A stretch of 64,000 nt of DNA from Polyangium mundeleinium (GCF_028369105.1 NZ_JAQNDO010000001.1:248001-312000), one strand, 5' to 3'. Positions 24,485-33,561 are shown, counted from the stretch's first letter. Translations and numbers: made by a program. The notes: a model not told the origin generated them from the sequence alone.

Positions 24485-25777
24485 ATGCCGCGCAGGCACC
24501 TCCCGCATCTCGTCGCGATGCTCTCCGTGATCACAACGGCGGCTTGCGGCGAGGCACCTCCCACGAATGCCGGCCCGAGCGGCGGCCCGCCCGAGCTCGC
24601 CGTCGTCTATGGCGCGCCCACGACCTCGAACACCGAACCCGAGAGCGCCACGTTCACGATCGAGGGATACTCGACCGCGATGGGCAGCCAGGGCGCGCTC
24701 GTCACCGTGGGCACGACGACGGGCGTTTACGAGCTCGCGGCGGCGGGCCCGACGCTCCTGCCCATCGTCGGCGACGCGTCCGATTTGCCGAGCGAGACCG
24801 GCGCGGTGCGCGCGATGGTCGGGTATGAAAACGGCGTGCTCGTCGCGGCCGAGGCCGGCGTGTTTTTCACGCCGGGCGGCGTGCTCCAGCGATCGCTCGG
24901 CACCGCGGAGCTCGCGCCGCTCGGCATTCAGGCGATGCGCGCGCGTGTGGCCGACGACGACGGCGACGGCACGGCCGAGACGCACCTCGCGATTCGCGCG
25001 GAACAAGGCGCTTACGAGCTCGGCGGCGGCGCGCTCGTGGCGTGGACCGTCGAGGGCGAGGCGGCGAGGCCCACGGCCATCCTCGCGCAGAAGGAGCGCG
25101 TGTTTCTGGCGTATGGCGAACGCGTGTACGAGATTGACAAGGCGAGCGGCAAGGCGTACCCGCTCGTCTTCGACGTAGGGTTCGTCCGGGCGATGGCGTG
25201 CGGCAGCCTCGCGTGCGAGGACGGCTCGCTCGTGTATTTCGCCTCCGACGCGGGGCTCGTCGAGCGCTCGCCGAGCGGCGAGTATTCGCTCTATCCGCTC
25301 GCCGCCGAGGGCGGGTCCGCGATGGGGATCGACGCGTTCGCGCTCGACGCGAGCAAGCAGCGCCTTTATGCGCTCGCGGGCGATTGGGTCCTCCGCGTGC
25401 GCGCGGGCGAGGTGCCGGAGGTCGTGGCGACGCTCGGACCGGCGGAGGCGCCGCGCGCGCTCGCCGTCGACAAGATCGGCGACGTGTGGACGGGCGAGGG
25501 GAAGACGACGCGCAAGCTCGCGCTCGGCACGCCGCTCTCCTTCCTCACGGACGTGAAGCCCCTCATGCGCGAGTATTGCGCCGATTGCCACGCGTCGGCG
25601 ACGCGCGGCGCGCCGAAGATCGATTTCGAGAACTACGACGTCGTGCTCGGCCTCGTCGACCGCGTGATCGCGCGCGTCGCCGACGAACGATCGATGCCGC
25701 CGCCGAACTACGAGAAGAAGCTCCCGGCGGACAAGATCGGGATCTTGAAGGAGTGGGCGATCACGAAGGCGCCTTGA
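24485..25777 (+). CDS. lipoprotein with C-terminal cytochrome c-like motif
   Basis: A 430-residue lipoprotein (lipobox TTAACG). Residues about 40-340 are beta-rich with repeated short blades (VTVGTTTGVYELAAAGPTLL, VGFVRAMACGSLACEDGSLV, RLYALAGDWVLRVRAGEV), consistent with a propeller. The C-terminal 80 residues carry one heme-c motif (REYCADCHASA) followed by a distal Met region (DERSMPPPNYEKKLPADK), the arrangement of the planctomycete-type cytochrome domain. It is divergent from the DUF1549-like gene, 166 bases apart, and is probably functionally tied to it. Substrate or electron partner unknown. Confidence 0.8.
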   Translation: MPRRHLPHLVAMLSVITTAACGEAPPTNAGPSGGPPELAVVYGAPTTSNTEPESATFTIEGYSTAMGSQGALVTVGTTTGVYELAAAGPTLLPIVGDASDLPSETGAVRAMVGYENGVLVAAEAGVFFTPGGVLQRSLGTAELAPLGIQAMRARVADDDGDGTAETHLAIRAEQGAYELGGGALVAWTVEGEAARPTAILAQKERVFLAYGERVYEIDKASGKAYPLVFDVGFVRAMACGSLACEDGSLVYFASDAGLVERSPSGEYSLYPLAAEGGSAMGIDAFALDASKQRLYALAGDWVLRVRAGEVPEVVATLGPAEAPRALAVDKIGDVWTGEGKTTRKLALGTPLSFLTDVKPLMREYCADCHASATRGAPKIDFENYDVVLGLVDRVIARVADERSMPPPNYEKKLPADKIGILKEWAITKAP

Positions 25778-25823
25778 GGCGCCTCACGGGCGATGGGTCC
25801 CGCGGGCCCACGAGACGGAGTCG

Positions 25824-28118
25824 TCAGGAACGGTACCGCGCGTCGTAGAGGAACGCACGCTTCGTCACGGCCTCTTTGCCGTCGGGATTGCGCACGACGA
25901 CGTCGACCATCTCGCCATTCTTGCCCGGCGGCGTCTTGACCTCGAGTGTCGAGGCCGAGACGAACTTGACGCGCTGAGCTGGCTTGCCGCCGAAGAGCAC
26001 GGCCGACTCGGCGACGAAGTTTTTCCCTTCGATGCTGACCTCGGTGCCGCCCTCGACCGAGCCTTTGTTCGGCGCCACGGAGTCGATCGCGGGGGCGGGC
26101 GAGGGGTCGTAGCGGAACGCATTCTTCACGACCGTGTTGCCCGCGTCGCCGCGACCGACCTCGATGTCGACGAACCCCGACGCGCGCGACGGCGGCGTCA
26201 CGGCTTCGATCGTCGTGGTCGAGCGGACGACGGCGCGCTTCGGCGCTTGCCCGCCGATCCGCACGAACACGTGCTCGTCGAAATAGTCGCCTTCGAGGAC
26301 GATCTTCGTGCCGCCGACCATGGGGCCATTGCGCGGCGTGACGCCGTCGACGCGCGGCGCCGGGCGTGATTCGTACGTGAACACATCCTCGCGGCGCACG
26401 ACGACGCCGAACCTGTCGACGAGCTCGATCGCGACGAGGCCCGGCTGCGTCCTTTGCGGCAGCTCCACCTCGATCTCGTGCCGCGAGCGCGTCCGCGAAA
26501 TGGCTCGCACCTCGCCGATGCGCACCACCGTATCCGCCTCGAAATTGTCACCGACGAGCCGGATCGTCTGCCCGCCCGCGCAATAGCCGCGGTCGGGGCG
26601 CACCTCGACGAGCAGCGGCGGCGTGGGCTCGGCCTCGTACGTGAAGGCGCCTTCGAGCTTGGTGACTTGCCCGTCGGGGTTCTCGATTTCGAGGTCCACC
26701 AGGCCCGGCTCGTTTGCCCGCGGCGTCACGAGCTCCAGCGACTCGGCGCTGCGGAACGTGACGGTCGCCTGCTTGCCGCCGAGGCGCGCCACGCATTGCG
26801 GATGGAAATCGACGCCCGTCACGGCGACGCGCTTCGAGCCGCCGACGAGGCCCGACGCGGGCGAGACCTCGCGCACGTACGGCGTCGCGAGCCGATAGGT
26901 GAAGAGCTCGGCCGCGAGCGCGGAGAGGCCGTCGGGGTTCGTCACGCGCAGCTCGCCGTGGAAGAGCTGCTCCTGCGGCGGCGTCACGAACCGGATGCGC
27001 GAGGGGCTCTCGAAGATGACCTCGGGCGCGCGGTTTCCGAAAAACGTGACGCGGCAGCCCTCCTCGAAGTTGCGGCCTTCGACCACGACCTCGGTGTCGC
27101 CGCGCGGCGAGCCTTCGAGCGGGGAGAACCGCTCGATCGACGGCCCCTCGTCGTACACGATCTGGATGACGGAGCGCTGCCCGTCGGGGTTCTCGATCAC
27201 GACCTCGACCGACCCCGGCGCGTGCTGCGGCGCCTCGATCTCCAGCGTGAAATCGTCGAGCCGCTTCGGGTTCGTACAATCGTCGCCGTCGACGAGCACG
27301 CGGCAGCCGTCGGCGAAGTTCGCGCCGTAAAGCGAGATCTTCGTGCCGCCTTGGGTCGAGACCTTCGCCGGCCGCGCCGCGGTGACCACCGGCCCCGGCG
27401 CGCCCATCATCGGCGGCGGCGGAGGTGGCTCGGTCCCGCGCTTCTTCTCGGTGGCGGCGTCCTCGCCTTCGGCTTTCGTCGCGCTCTCGGTCGCTGCCGC
27501 TGCCTCCTTTTCGAGGTCGAGCGCCGAATGCATCTCCAGGCGCACCGGCGGCACCTCCACGAGGGCGGGCGGCGCGACGATCGCGGGTTTGTCGACGATC
27601 GCAGGCGTCTCCCCGGGCGCAGGCGTCTCCACCAGCGCCGACAGATCGGACGGCAGCGGCACCGGCGGGGGCGGGAGCGGGGGCGGCGCGATACGCGCGG
27701 GCTCCTGCGTGGCCAGCGTCGGCTTGTCCACGAGCGGCGGCGGCGCGACGCTCACGGGTTTGGCGCGGGGCTCCCATAACTCGACGTCACGCCCGTCCGG
27801 GTCCTTGAGCGACGCGAAGACGCCCGAGGGCCTTTCGAGGATCGGGCCCACGTCGATGCCGTCCTCGCGCAGGCTCGACGCGACGGCCTGGAGGTTTGGC
27901 ACGCGCAGCGAGAGCGCGCATTCCCTGCGGCCTCGCGGGAGGGGTTCGAGCGCGAGGTCGACGACGAGCGAGGTCCCGCCCGTGCTCATCGACTCGTAGC
28001 GCCGTGTCCCCTCCACCCGATCGAACGAGAGCCCCGCGGCGCGCGCATAAAAGGCGCTCACGGCTTCGGGGTCCCCTGCGTAGAGGACGATCTTGCCGAG
28101 CCCGAACGTTGCCATCAT
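25824..28118 (-). CDS. VOC domain protein fused to six IPT/TIG repeats
   Basis: A 764-residue protein with no signal peptide. Residues about 1-125 form a glyoxalase/bleomycin-resistance (VOC) domain: FGLGKIVLYAGDPEAVSAFY, a middle strand LVVDLALEPLP, and FASLKDPDGRDVELWEPR. A Pro/Ala-rich linker (about 130-260) leads to six IPT/TIG immunoglobulin-like repeats, each opening with a Pro-x-(I/V)-x-x-(V/F)-x-P-x-x-G pattern (PSIERFSPLEGSPRGDT, PYVREVSPASGLVGGS, PRVDGVTPRNGPMVGGT, PAIDSVAPNKGSVEGGT). VOC domains usually bind metal and small thiol or antibiotic substrates; TIG repeats are usually extracellular or in transcription factors. The pairing is uncommon. The start is the first of two adjacent Met at 28118 and 28115. 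Confidence 0.8.
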   Translation of the reverse strand: MMATFGLGKIVLYAGDPEAVSAFYARAAGLSFDRVEGTRRYESMSTGGTSLVVDLALEPLPRGRRECALSLRVPNLQAVASSLREDGIDVGPILERPSGVFASLKDPDGRDVELWEPRAKPVSVAPPPLVDKPTLATQEPARIAPPPLPPPPVPLPSDLSALVETPAPGETPAIVDKPAIVAPPALVEVPPVRLEMHSALDLEKEAAAATESATKAEGEDAATEKKRGTEPPPPPPMMGAPGPVVTAARPAKVSTQGGTKISLYGANFADGCRVLVDGDDCTNPKRLDDFTLEIEAPQHAPGSVEVVIENPDGQRSVIQIVYDEGPSIERFSPLEGSPRGDTEVVVEGRNFEEGCRVTFFGNRAPEVIFESPSRIRFVTPPQEQLFHGELRVTNPDGLSALAAELFTYRLATPYVREVSPASGLVGGSKRVAVTGVDFHPQCVARLGGKQATVTFRSAESLELVTPRANEPGLVDLEIENPDGQVTKLEGAFTYEAEPTPPLLVEVRPDRGYCAGGQTIRLVGDNFEADTVVRIGEVRAISRTRSRHEIEVELPQRTQPGLVAIELVDRFGVVVRREDVFTYESRPAPRVDGVTPRNGPMVGGTKIVLEGDYFDEHVFVRIGGQAPKRAVVRSTTTIEAVTPPSRASGFVDIEVGRGDAGNTVVKNAFRYDPSPAPAIDSVAPNKGSVEGGTEVSIEGKNFVAESAVLFGGKPAQRVKFVSASTLEVKTPPGKNGEMVDVVVRNPDGKEAVTKRAFLYDARYRS

Positions 28119-28219
28119 CACACCCGAAACGCCCTTTCGCCGCGCATGGTAACAGAGCCGCGGGGGCATGGGAGGCTCTTCCCTTGACGGCGCGCGACAA
28201 GGCTGGCCTCCTCCGGGAC

Positions 28220-29056
28220 ATGTCATCGCTCGAATCGTATTTCCCGACACTCGACACGGCGCGCGCGCGGCTGCCGCTGCCGGCGGGGGAGCCGGTCTCG
28301 GTGGAGCGGCTCGCGATGCTGGTCGTGCACGCGGCGTTGATCCGGCGCACGAGCTGGGCGGAGGACGTGGAGAGCGCGCCTGCGGGGCTCGAGAGCGGCG
28401 AACCCCCGCCGCCCGACGACCTGGAGGTCCACCACCACGTGCGCATCGACGCGAGCCTCGGGGGCGGCGAATGCACGGCGTGCACGGCGAACCCGGGACA
28501 GCGGCGCTGCCGCATCTGCGGCGGCGCGGGCACGCTCTTCAACGGCAAGACGCGCTGCTCGTGCGACGAGGGATTCATCCCGTGCCCGACGTGCGGCGGC
28601 ACGGCGGAGGCGAGCCGGGTCCGGCTCCGTTATTACACGGACACGCCGGCCTTCTTGAGCGAGGCCTACATGCCCACGCACATCACGGCGGTGCCGGCGC
28701 TCTTCGGGCTGGAGAGCCGCATGGAGCAGGACGTCCAGTTCCAGCAGGCGTTACCCGAAGAGCTGCGCTGCCACGACCTCACGGGCCGCGTCACCGGTTC
28801 GGCCTATCGCGGCGGCGAGAAAATCGTTCGGCCCGACTTCCACGGGCACGATTTCGGAGACGCGATCGACAAGGCGCTCGCGGGCCTCACGGCGATCGGC
28901 GCCGGCGCGAGCGTGGTGCGCCACGTGGTCCGGGCCTATGCGTGGCCGTTCTTGCGGCTCCAGTGGGGGACGGGGTTGGACGTGGCGATTTACGTGGACC
29001 GGATCGGGAGCCTCAAGGTGTTCGCGGGGGCCGGCGGCCTGCCGTCGCGCGATTGA
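28220..29056 (+). CDS. DnaJ-type zinc-finger domain protein without J domain
   Basis: A 278-residue cytoplasmic-looking protein. Residues about 80-135 contain a Cys cluster of the DnaJ central-domain type: CTACTANPGQRRCRICGGAG, TRCSCDEGF and CPTCGGT. The CxxCxGxG spacing in the middle pairs is intact, though the first pair lacks the glycines. A DnaJ J domain (HPD) is absent. The remainder is alpha/beta with DLTGRVTGSAYRGGEK and RHVVRAYAWPFLRLQWGTG. No other family is recognised. It is divergent from the VOC-TIG gene, about 100 bases apart. A zinc-binding protein, possibly a protein-interaction module, is as far as the sequence allows. Confidence 0.65.
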   Translation: MSSLESYFPTLDTARARLPLPAGEPVSVERLAMLVVHAALIRRTSWAEDVESAPAGLESGEPPPPDDLEVHHHVRIDASLGGGECTACTANPGQRRCRICGGAGTLFNGKTRCSCDEGFIPCPTCGGTAEASRVRLRYYTDTPAFLSEAYMPTHITAVPALFGLESRMEQDVQFQQALPEELRCHDLTGRVTGSAYRGGEKIVRPDFHGHDFGDAIDKALAGLTAIGAGASVVRHVVRAYAWPFLRLQWGTGLDVAIYVDRIGSLKVFAGAGGLPSRD

Positions 29057-29143
29057 CGGCTCCCGTTCCACCCTGGAAACCCCCCCAAACTTTTCCCGCT
29101 CCCTGGAGCCGCGCTCTCTTGCCGGCCGGGCTGGGCGTCCACT

Positions 29144-30025
29144 ATGACGCACGGCACCATGACCCGCGTGCTGACCGAGCTGATCGAGCTGCTCTCGCTG
29201 GAGAGGATCGAAACCAACCTGTTTCGGGGCCAGAGCCAGGACCTCGGCTGGGGCCAGGTCTTTGGCGGTCAGGTACTCGGCCAGGCGCTCTCGGCCGCCG
29301 CGCAGACCGTGCCCCCCGAGCGCCAGGTCCATTCGCTCCACGCGTACTTCCTCCGCCCCGGCGACGCGCGCAAGCCGATCGTCTACGACGTCGATCGCAT
29401 CCGCGACGGACAGAGCTTCACGACCCGCCGCGTGGTGGCCATCCAGAATGGCCAGCCCATCTTCAACATGTCCGCCTCTTTCCAGATCGAGGAGGAGGGA
29501 TTGGACCACGCGGACAGCATGGAGAACGTCCCCGGTCCGGACGGGCTTTCGAGCCAGCGCGAGATCTGGAGCCGCCTGGCGCACAAGATCCCCGAGCCTT
29601 TCCGTACCCGCGCCGTCGCCGAGCAGCCGATCGAGATTCGCCACGTGAGCCCGATCGATCCCTTTCATCCGGAGAAAAAAGAGGCCCACGAGGCCATCTG
29701 GATCCGCGCGGCCGGCGCCCTGCCCGACGATCCGGCGCTGCACCGGTACTTGCTCGCGTACGCGTCGGACCACGCCTTCGTCACGACGGCGCTACGCCCC
29801 CACGGCGTCACGTGGTTCGATTTCTCGATGCAGGTCGCCAGCATCGATCACGTGATGTGGTTCCACCGGCCTTTCCGGATGGATGACTGGCTCTTGCACG
29901 TGATCCACAGCCCGTCGGCGTCGGGGGCCCGTGGGCTCGTGCGGGGCAGCGTCTTTTCGCGAGATGGTCGGCTCGTCGCGTCCACCGCCCAGGAAGGGCT
30001 TTTGCGTCGGCGAACGCGGGGGTAG
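29144..30025 (+). CDS. tesB: acyl-CoA thioesterase II (TesB family)
   Basis: Hydrolyses acyl-CoA to free acid and CoA in the cytoplasm; TesB enzymes act on medium- to long-chain substrates. The 293-residue double-hotdog protein has the N-terminal DLGWGQVFGGQVLGQALSAA and HSLHAYFLRPGD, and in the C-terminal hotdog the catalytic set recognised for E. coli TesB: Asp in LLAYASDHAF, Ser/Thr in SIDHVMWFHRPF, and Gln in STAQEGLLRRR. An alternative start at ATG 29159 would remove five residues. It lies just before the remnant of cas6 and the CRISPR array, and is not obviously linked to them. Confidence 0.93.
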   Translation: MTHGTMTRVLTELIELLSLERIETNLFRGQSQDLGWGQVFGGQVLGQALSAAAQTVPPERQVHSLHAYFLRPGDARKPIVYDVDRIRDGQSFTTRRVVAIQNGQPIFNMSASFQIEEEGLDHADSMENVPGPDGLSSQREIWSRLAHKIPEPFRTRAVAEQPIEIRHVSPIDPFHPEKKEAHEAIWIRAAGALPDDPALHRYLLAYASDHAFVTTALRPHGVTWFDFSMQVASIDHVMWFHRPFRMDDWLLHVIHSPSASGARGLVRGSVFSRDGRLVASTAQEGLLRRRTRG

Positions 30026-30049
30026 GGGGCCCTTCTGCTCTCCGCGTTC

Positions 30050-30353
30050 TCTCCGGGGCCTGCGCTCACGCCTCCGCGTCTCTCCGACCGGCCCGAGCAC
30101 CCCGCAGCCCGTCCGTTGCCACCCGCCGATTCCGGCCCGTTGTACGGCGAGCGATCCATCCTCGGAGAGCCCTCGCAGCGTCGTCCTGAAGCCGACCACC
30201 TTGTTCCCGGCGATCGTCACGATTCTCCGCCGCCCACCTCGATCGACGCCGTCACGCCGAGCGCATCAAGCTGCCTTTTCACGGCCTCGGCGAACGGCTC
30301 CGGCTTCTGGAAGCCCTTGAACACTACCATTCTCGCCGTCAGCGCCTCGGTGG
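30050..30353 (-). pseudogene. truncated, frameshifted copy of the 3' end of cas6
   Basis: This stretch aligns with the last about 290 bases of the intact cas6 gene (39171-39460), same orientation, with about nine positions in ten identical by eye. The translated remnant preserves FKGFQKPEPFAEAVKRQLDA, then after a one-base deletion near 30230 a frame change, then TIAGNKVVGF, TTLRGLSEDGSLAVQRAGIG and QRTGCGVLGPVG, equivalent to the glycine-rich end of the intact protein. The 5' two-thirds of the gene is missing; similarity stops abruptly at about 30353, 23 bases before the first (degenerate) CRISPR repeat. The intact copy ends at the start of cas3, whereas this remnant ends next to tesB. It indicates an ancient duplication of part of the locus. 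No functional product is expected. Confidence 0.85.
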
Positions 30354-30375
30354 CATAACAAAACAACGAATAACC

Positions 30376-31224
30376 GCCCTCAACGCCTTATCGGCATCCC
30401 AGCAGAACTCGGCAAGACCCCGCAGCGAGCAATCGACCGGGCGCACACGTGCTCAACGCCTTATCGGCATCCCAGCAGAACTCGGTTCGCGTCGCCCATC
30501 GGAGTCTATGCCCTGGAAGGCACGTGCTCAACGCCTTATCGGCATCCCAGCAGAACTCGGCCACAGTTCGGCGGCTGGGCTCGTCGGCTCGGACGAGGCG
30601 TGCTCAACGCCTTATCGGCATCCCAGCAGAACTCGGCGTCCTGCTCGCCTACGACGAGCGGCTGCGCGGCAGGTGCTCAACGCCTTATCGGCATCCCAGC
30701 AGAACTCGGCGAGCACGCGCGAGCGCGTCGGCACCGAATTCGATCGGTGCTCAACGCCTTATCGGCATCCCAGCAGAACTCGGAACGGAATCAAGTCATC
30801 CAAGGCATCGTCGAGGTGTGCTCAACGCCTTATCGGCATCCCAGCAGAACTCGGAACGTGGGCCGTTGGCTTCAATCGCACACGCGAGGAGTGCTCAACG
30901 CCTTATCGGCATCCCAGCAGAACTCGGAGGTAGCGTTCCCGTCCACGACGCGCCCTCCAGTACTAGTGCTCAACGCCTTATCGGCATCCCAGCAGAACTC
31001 GGCCTACCGTGATGTCTGCCAGCGTGTTTTCGGCTCGGAAGTGCTCAACGCCTTATCGGCATCCCAGCAGAACTCGGATTGTGCCGCTGGCCGTGAACAA
31101 CAATGCGATGTTGTGCTCAACGCCTTATCGGCATCCCAGCAGAACTCGGTCCGTTACGGGCAAGCCGTTGCGTTCCAGTTGGTCGAGGTGCTCAACGCCT
31201 TATCGGCATCCCAGCAGAACTCGG
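30376..31224 (-). CRISPR. CRISPR array, 12 repeats of 37 bp and 11 spacers
   Basis: Twelve copies of a 37-bp repeat occur at starts 30376, 30449, 30524, 30600, 30673, 30747, 30818, 30891, 30966, 31041, 31113 and 31188. Eleven are identical by eye; the first (30376) differs at its second and third bases, the usual sign of the leader-distal end. The 11 spacers are 36, 38, 39, 36, 37, 34, 36, 38, 38, 35 and 38 bases and all differ. Read on the minus strand, the repeat starts CCGAGTTCTGCTGGG, contains the hairpin ATGCC/GGCGT around a GATAA loop, and ends TTGAGCAC, which would be an 8-base 5' handle after Cas6 cleavage. This orientation agrees with cas2 being upstream (31510-31803) and the leader at 31225-31509. 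Confidence 0.97.
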
Positions 31225-31509
31225 TCCCCACCCCCGTAGCCCTGGAAACTCCACGGGAATCTGGACCCCTTTGCAAGCACCTTCGCTCCTACCGGCTCCT
31301 CGCCCTCTCCACCGTGCTCCACCACCGCGCAACCCTCCGTCTTCACGCCTCTTCTCTCTGATCAAGCACCTCCGCGCCTCCATCTTGGTTGTCAAACACC
31401 AACGAGATCGGACACTTGACGCTCTGCATGGACCTTCCCGGGGGCCGGTTGGTACCCACCCCCGGAGATCCTTGATCCGCCCGATCCCTCCGTCCACGCT
31501 CCTCCCCTC
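31225..31509 (-). promoter_or_regulatory. probable CRISPR leader
   Basis: The 285 bases between cas2 and the repeat at 31188-31224 hold no credible gene and lie at the end where repeats are perfect, so they are the likely leader. A TTGACA hexamer on the minus strand (31395-31390) is present but no good -10 follows at 16-18 bases, so the promoter is not firmly placed. Confidence 0.5.
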
Positions 31510-31803
31510 CTACACGATCTTGGCCGGGGCGTCATCCACCACCCACACGTCCTTCCGGTTTCGCATCACCATCCTCGCCACGCATGCCGAGCACAGCGGC
31601 ACGAACAGAAGACTGTCCTCCGCGTCCAGCACCTTCTCCAGCTCCCACCGCAGCTCCTCCAGCCGCCGCACCGACAGCCAGCACCGGAACACCGAGTATT
31701 GAACCCGCGTCCCGTACCCCCGCAGCACCTTGTATCCCTTGCGCCATCGCTTCGGATCTCGGATGTCGTACGACACCAGATACCATGACTTCGCCTCGCT
31801 CAT
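31510..31803 (-). CDS. cas2: CRISPR-associated endoribonuclease Cas2
   Basis: A 97-residue adaptation protein. It has the Cas2 ferredoxin-like pattern: WYLVSYDIRDPKRWRKGYKV with the conserved first-strand Asp (VSYDIRDPKR), GYGTRVQYSVFRCWLS, a helix LEELRWELEKVL, and DSLLFVPLCSACV. It works as a dimer with Cas1 in spacer acquisition. The C-terminal residues (VWVVDDAPAKIV) match the tail of the myxobacterial group. It is the last gene of the cas operon, 24 bases after the cas4-cas1 gene, and adjoins the leader of the array. Confidence 0.96.
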   Translation of the reverse strand: MSEAKSWYLVSYDIRDPKRWRKGYKVLRGYGTRVQYSVFRCWLSVRRLEELRWELEKVLDAEDSLLFVPLCSACVARMVMRNRKDVWVVDDAPAKIV

Positions 31804-31827
31804 CGCGCCCTTCTTTCCCCCGCGGCC

Positions 31828-33480
31828 TCACCGCAGCCTGAATTTCGCGAACAACCCCGGCGCCCCGCACCACTCCTTCTCCAGGAGCCTCGCCTCCAGC
31901 TCGATCATTCGGCCGTACGACAGCGAATACCCCACCACCGAATGCTTCCACTCCTCCGCTCGTCGCCGCTCGTACACCTCCACGAGCTTCCGTTTCCCCG
32001 CCGCGCTCAGCCATATCCGCGGACCCGTCACTGAAAAATCTTCCTCCGGGTCCCATTGCCCCCGCCGGATCGACCCCAGCACCGCCATGTCCACCAGCGG
32101 CACCCGGAACAGCTCCATCAGGTCCAGCGAGAGCGGCGGCGCCGAGCTTCTCGGCCGATGATAAAACCCGAACGCCGGCTCCAGCCCCACGCTCGTCAGC
32201 GCCGTCGTCACGTCCGAAAGTAGAAGCGCATAACCGAACCCGAGCAGCGCGCTCACCCGGTCTCGCGGTGGCCTCCGCGTCCGCCCCGCGTACCGCAGCC
32301 GCTCATCCACCTCCCCGAGCAGCACGTTCCACGTCGAGAAATACGCCGCGGCCCCGGCGCCCTCGTTTCCGAGCAGCTCCTCCACCGTCCCTGCGGCGTG
32401 CGCTCCTCGAACCGCCCGCCGCATCCCGTCGAGCATTTCCTCCACCGCGGCCGGCCTCGCCCTCTCTCCTCGCGTCGACCGCAGCACGAACCGGAGCTGA
32501 CCTTCGAGCTTCGCGCCCACCAGCCGCCGCGCCAGATCCAGCGCGAAGCCCTCTTTTCCGAGGGCCTCGTATTGACGGATGCGCCGCTGCACCGACCCCG
32601 CCCCGGCGGAGAGCGAACCGATGAACCGCCCCCCTGTCGTCACCCATGACACCCCCACCTCCCGCTCCGCGCAGAGGTGCAGCGCTTGCGTCGAGATCTG
32701 CGCGCCGCCGTGCAGCACCACGTGCCTCGTCGACCTCGACGGCACGCGCGTCTCCTCGCCCTCGCGTGGCGTCACCACGAGCTCGTCACCACTTCGGCCC
32801 ACGCGCGCGCCGTGCGTCGTCACGTGCAGCGCTTGCCGGTCATCGTCCTTGGGTGTGAGACGCGGAGGCTCGCGCGCCTCGTCTTTTGCCAGCCGCTCCT
32901 CCTCTGGCAGGCATACCGGCGCGAGCGAGCAATGCGTGCAGAGCCGCTCGTTTGGCGTCACCGGCGGCCGCTCCACCGTCCCGCGCAGCGCCCTTCCTCG
33001 CTGGATCGCCGCGCGCACCTCCGCCCGGAGCGCCTCGTCCACCGCGACGCGCACGGTCACGTTGTCCGCGTGGTATCGCAGCCGCCCCTCGGGGACGACC
33101 TCGCCGGTCGCCTCCTCCACGAGCATTGCGTAGGCCCCGACCTGCAATCGATCCGAGGGCCACGCTTCTGGCGCCTCCTTGCCCTCGCCCCGCTTGCAGC
33201 GCCCTCGTTTGTGCTCGTAGGGGATCCACCGCCCGTCGCGCCGCCGCAGCGCGTCCACCTCCCCGCGCAACCCGAGCGCTTCGCTCTCCAGCACGAACCT
33301 CTCCGAGGGCCCGTCCCCCTCCTCCCGCGCGAGCTCCGCGTGCAGCGTCCGCCCGGCATACACGCGCGCGTCCGCGACGCGGATCTCCTCCACCTCTTCC
33401 AGAAAAAACAATCGCTCACAATACGCGAGCGCGTGCAGCGCCATCACGCGCAGCGGCGCGCCGTCCCCCGAACCATCCAT
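31828..33480 (-). CDS. cas1: Cas4-Cas1 fusion protein
   Basis: A 550-residue adaptation protein joining a Cas4 exonuclease to the Cas1 integrase. Cas4 (about 1-200): Cys21 in AYCERLFFLEEV, active-site Asp in GEVDALRR, Glu and Lys in PYEHKRG, and the C-terminal iron-sulfur Cys triplet CTHCSLAPVC (181, 184, 190). Cas1 (about 215-550): Glu373 in GNEGAGAAAYF, His441 in GFYHRPRSSAPPLSLDL and Asp in SLDLMELFR, the metal-binding set for spacer integration. Cas4 trims pre-spacers and helps select the PAM in related systems. Cas4-Cas1 fusions are known in the GSU0054 (I-U/I-G) and Myxococcus-type systems. Start is ATG 33480; the gap to cas5 is 81 bases. Confidence 0.96.
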   Translation of the reverse strand: MDGSGDGAPLRVMALHALAYCERLFFLEEVEEIRVADARVYAGRTLHAELAREEGDGPSERFVLESEALGLRGEVDALRRRDGRWIPYEHKRGRCKRGEGKEAPEAWPSDRLQVGAYAMLVEEATGEVVPEGRLRYHADNVTVRVAVDEALRAEVRAAIQRGRALRGTVERPPVTPNERLCTHCSLAPVCLPEEERLAKDEAREPPRLTPKDDDRQALHVTTHGARVGRSGDELVVTPREGEETRVPSRSTRHVVLHGGAQISTQALHLCAEREVGVSWVTTGGRFIGSLSAGAGSVQRRIRQYEALGKEGFALDLARRLVGAKLEGQLRFVLRSTRGERARPAAVEEMLDGMRRAVRGAHAAGTVEELLGNEGAGAAAYFSTWNVLLGEVDERLRYAGRTRRPPRDRVSALLGFGYALLLSDVTTALTSVGLEPAFGFYHRPRSSAPPLSLDLMELFRVPLVDMAVLGSIRRGQWDPEEDFSVTGPRIWLSAAGKRKLVEVYERRRAEEWKHSVVGYSLSYGRMIELEARLLEKEWCGAPGLFAKFRLR

Positions 33481-33561
33481 GTGGAACCTCCCCGTGAGGA
33501 ATAGGTTTTACTGGAGGGTACGGGCGCTTGCGGCGGAGGCCAAGTTTGTCGGCGGGGTTTG

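Noticed and set aside
30449-31361. ORFs reading through the CRISPR array on the plus strand
   Set aside because: The peptides repeat the 37-bp unit (LNALSASQQNS) and do not represent coding sequence.
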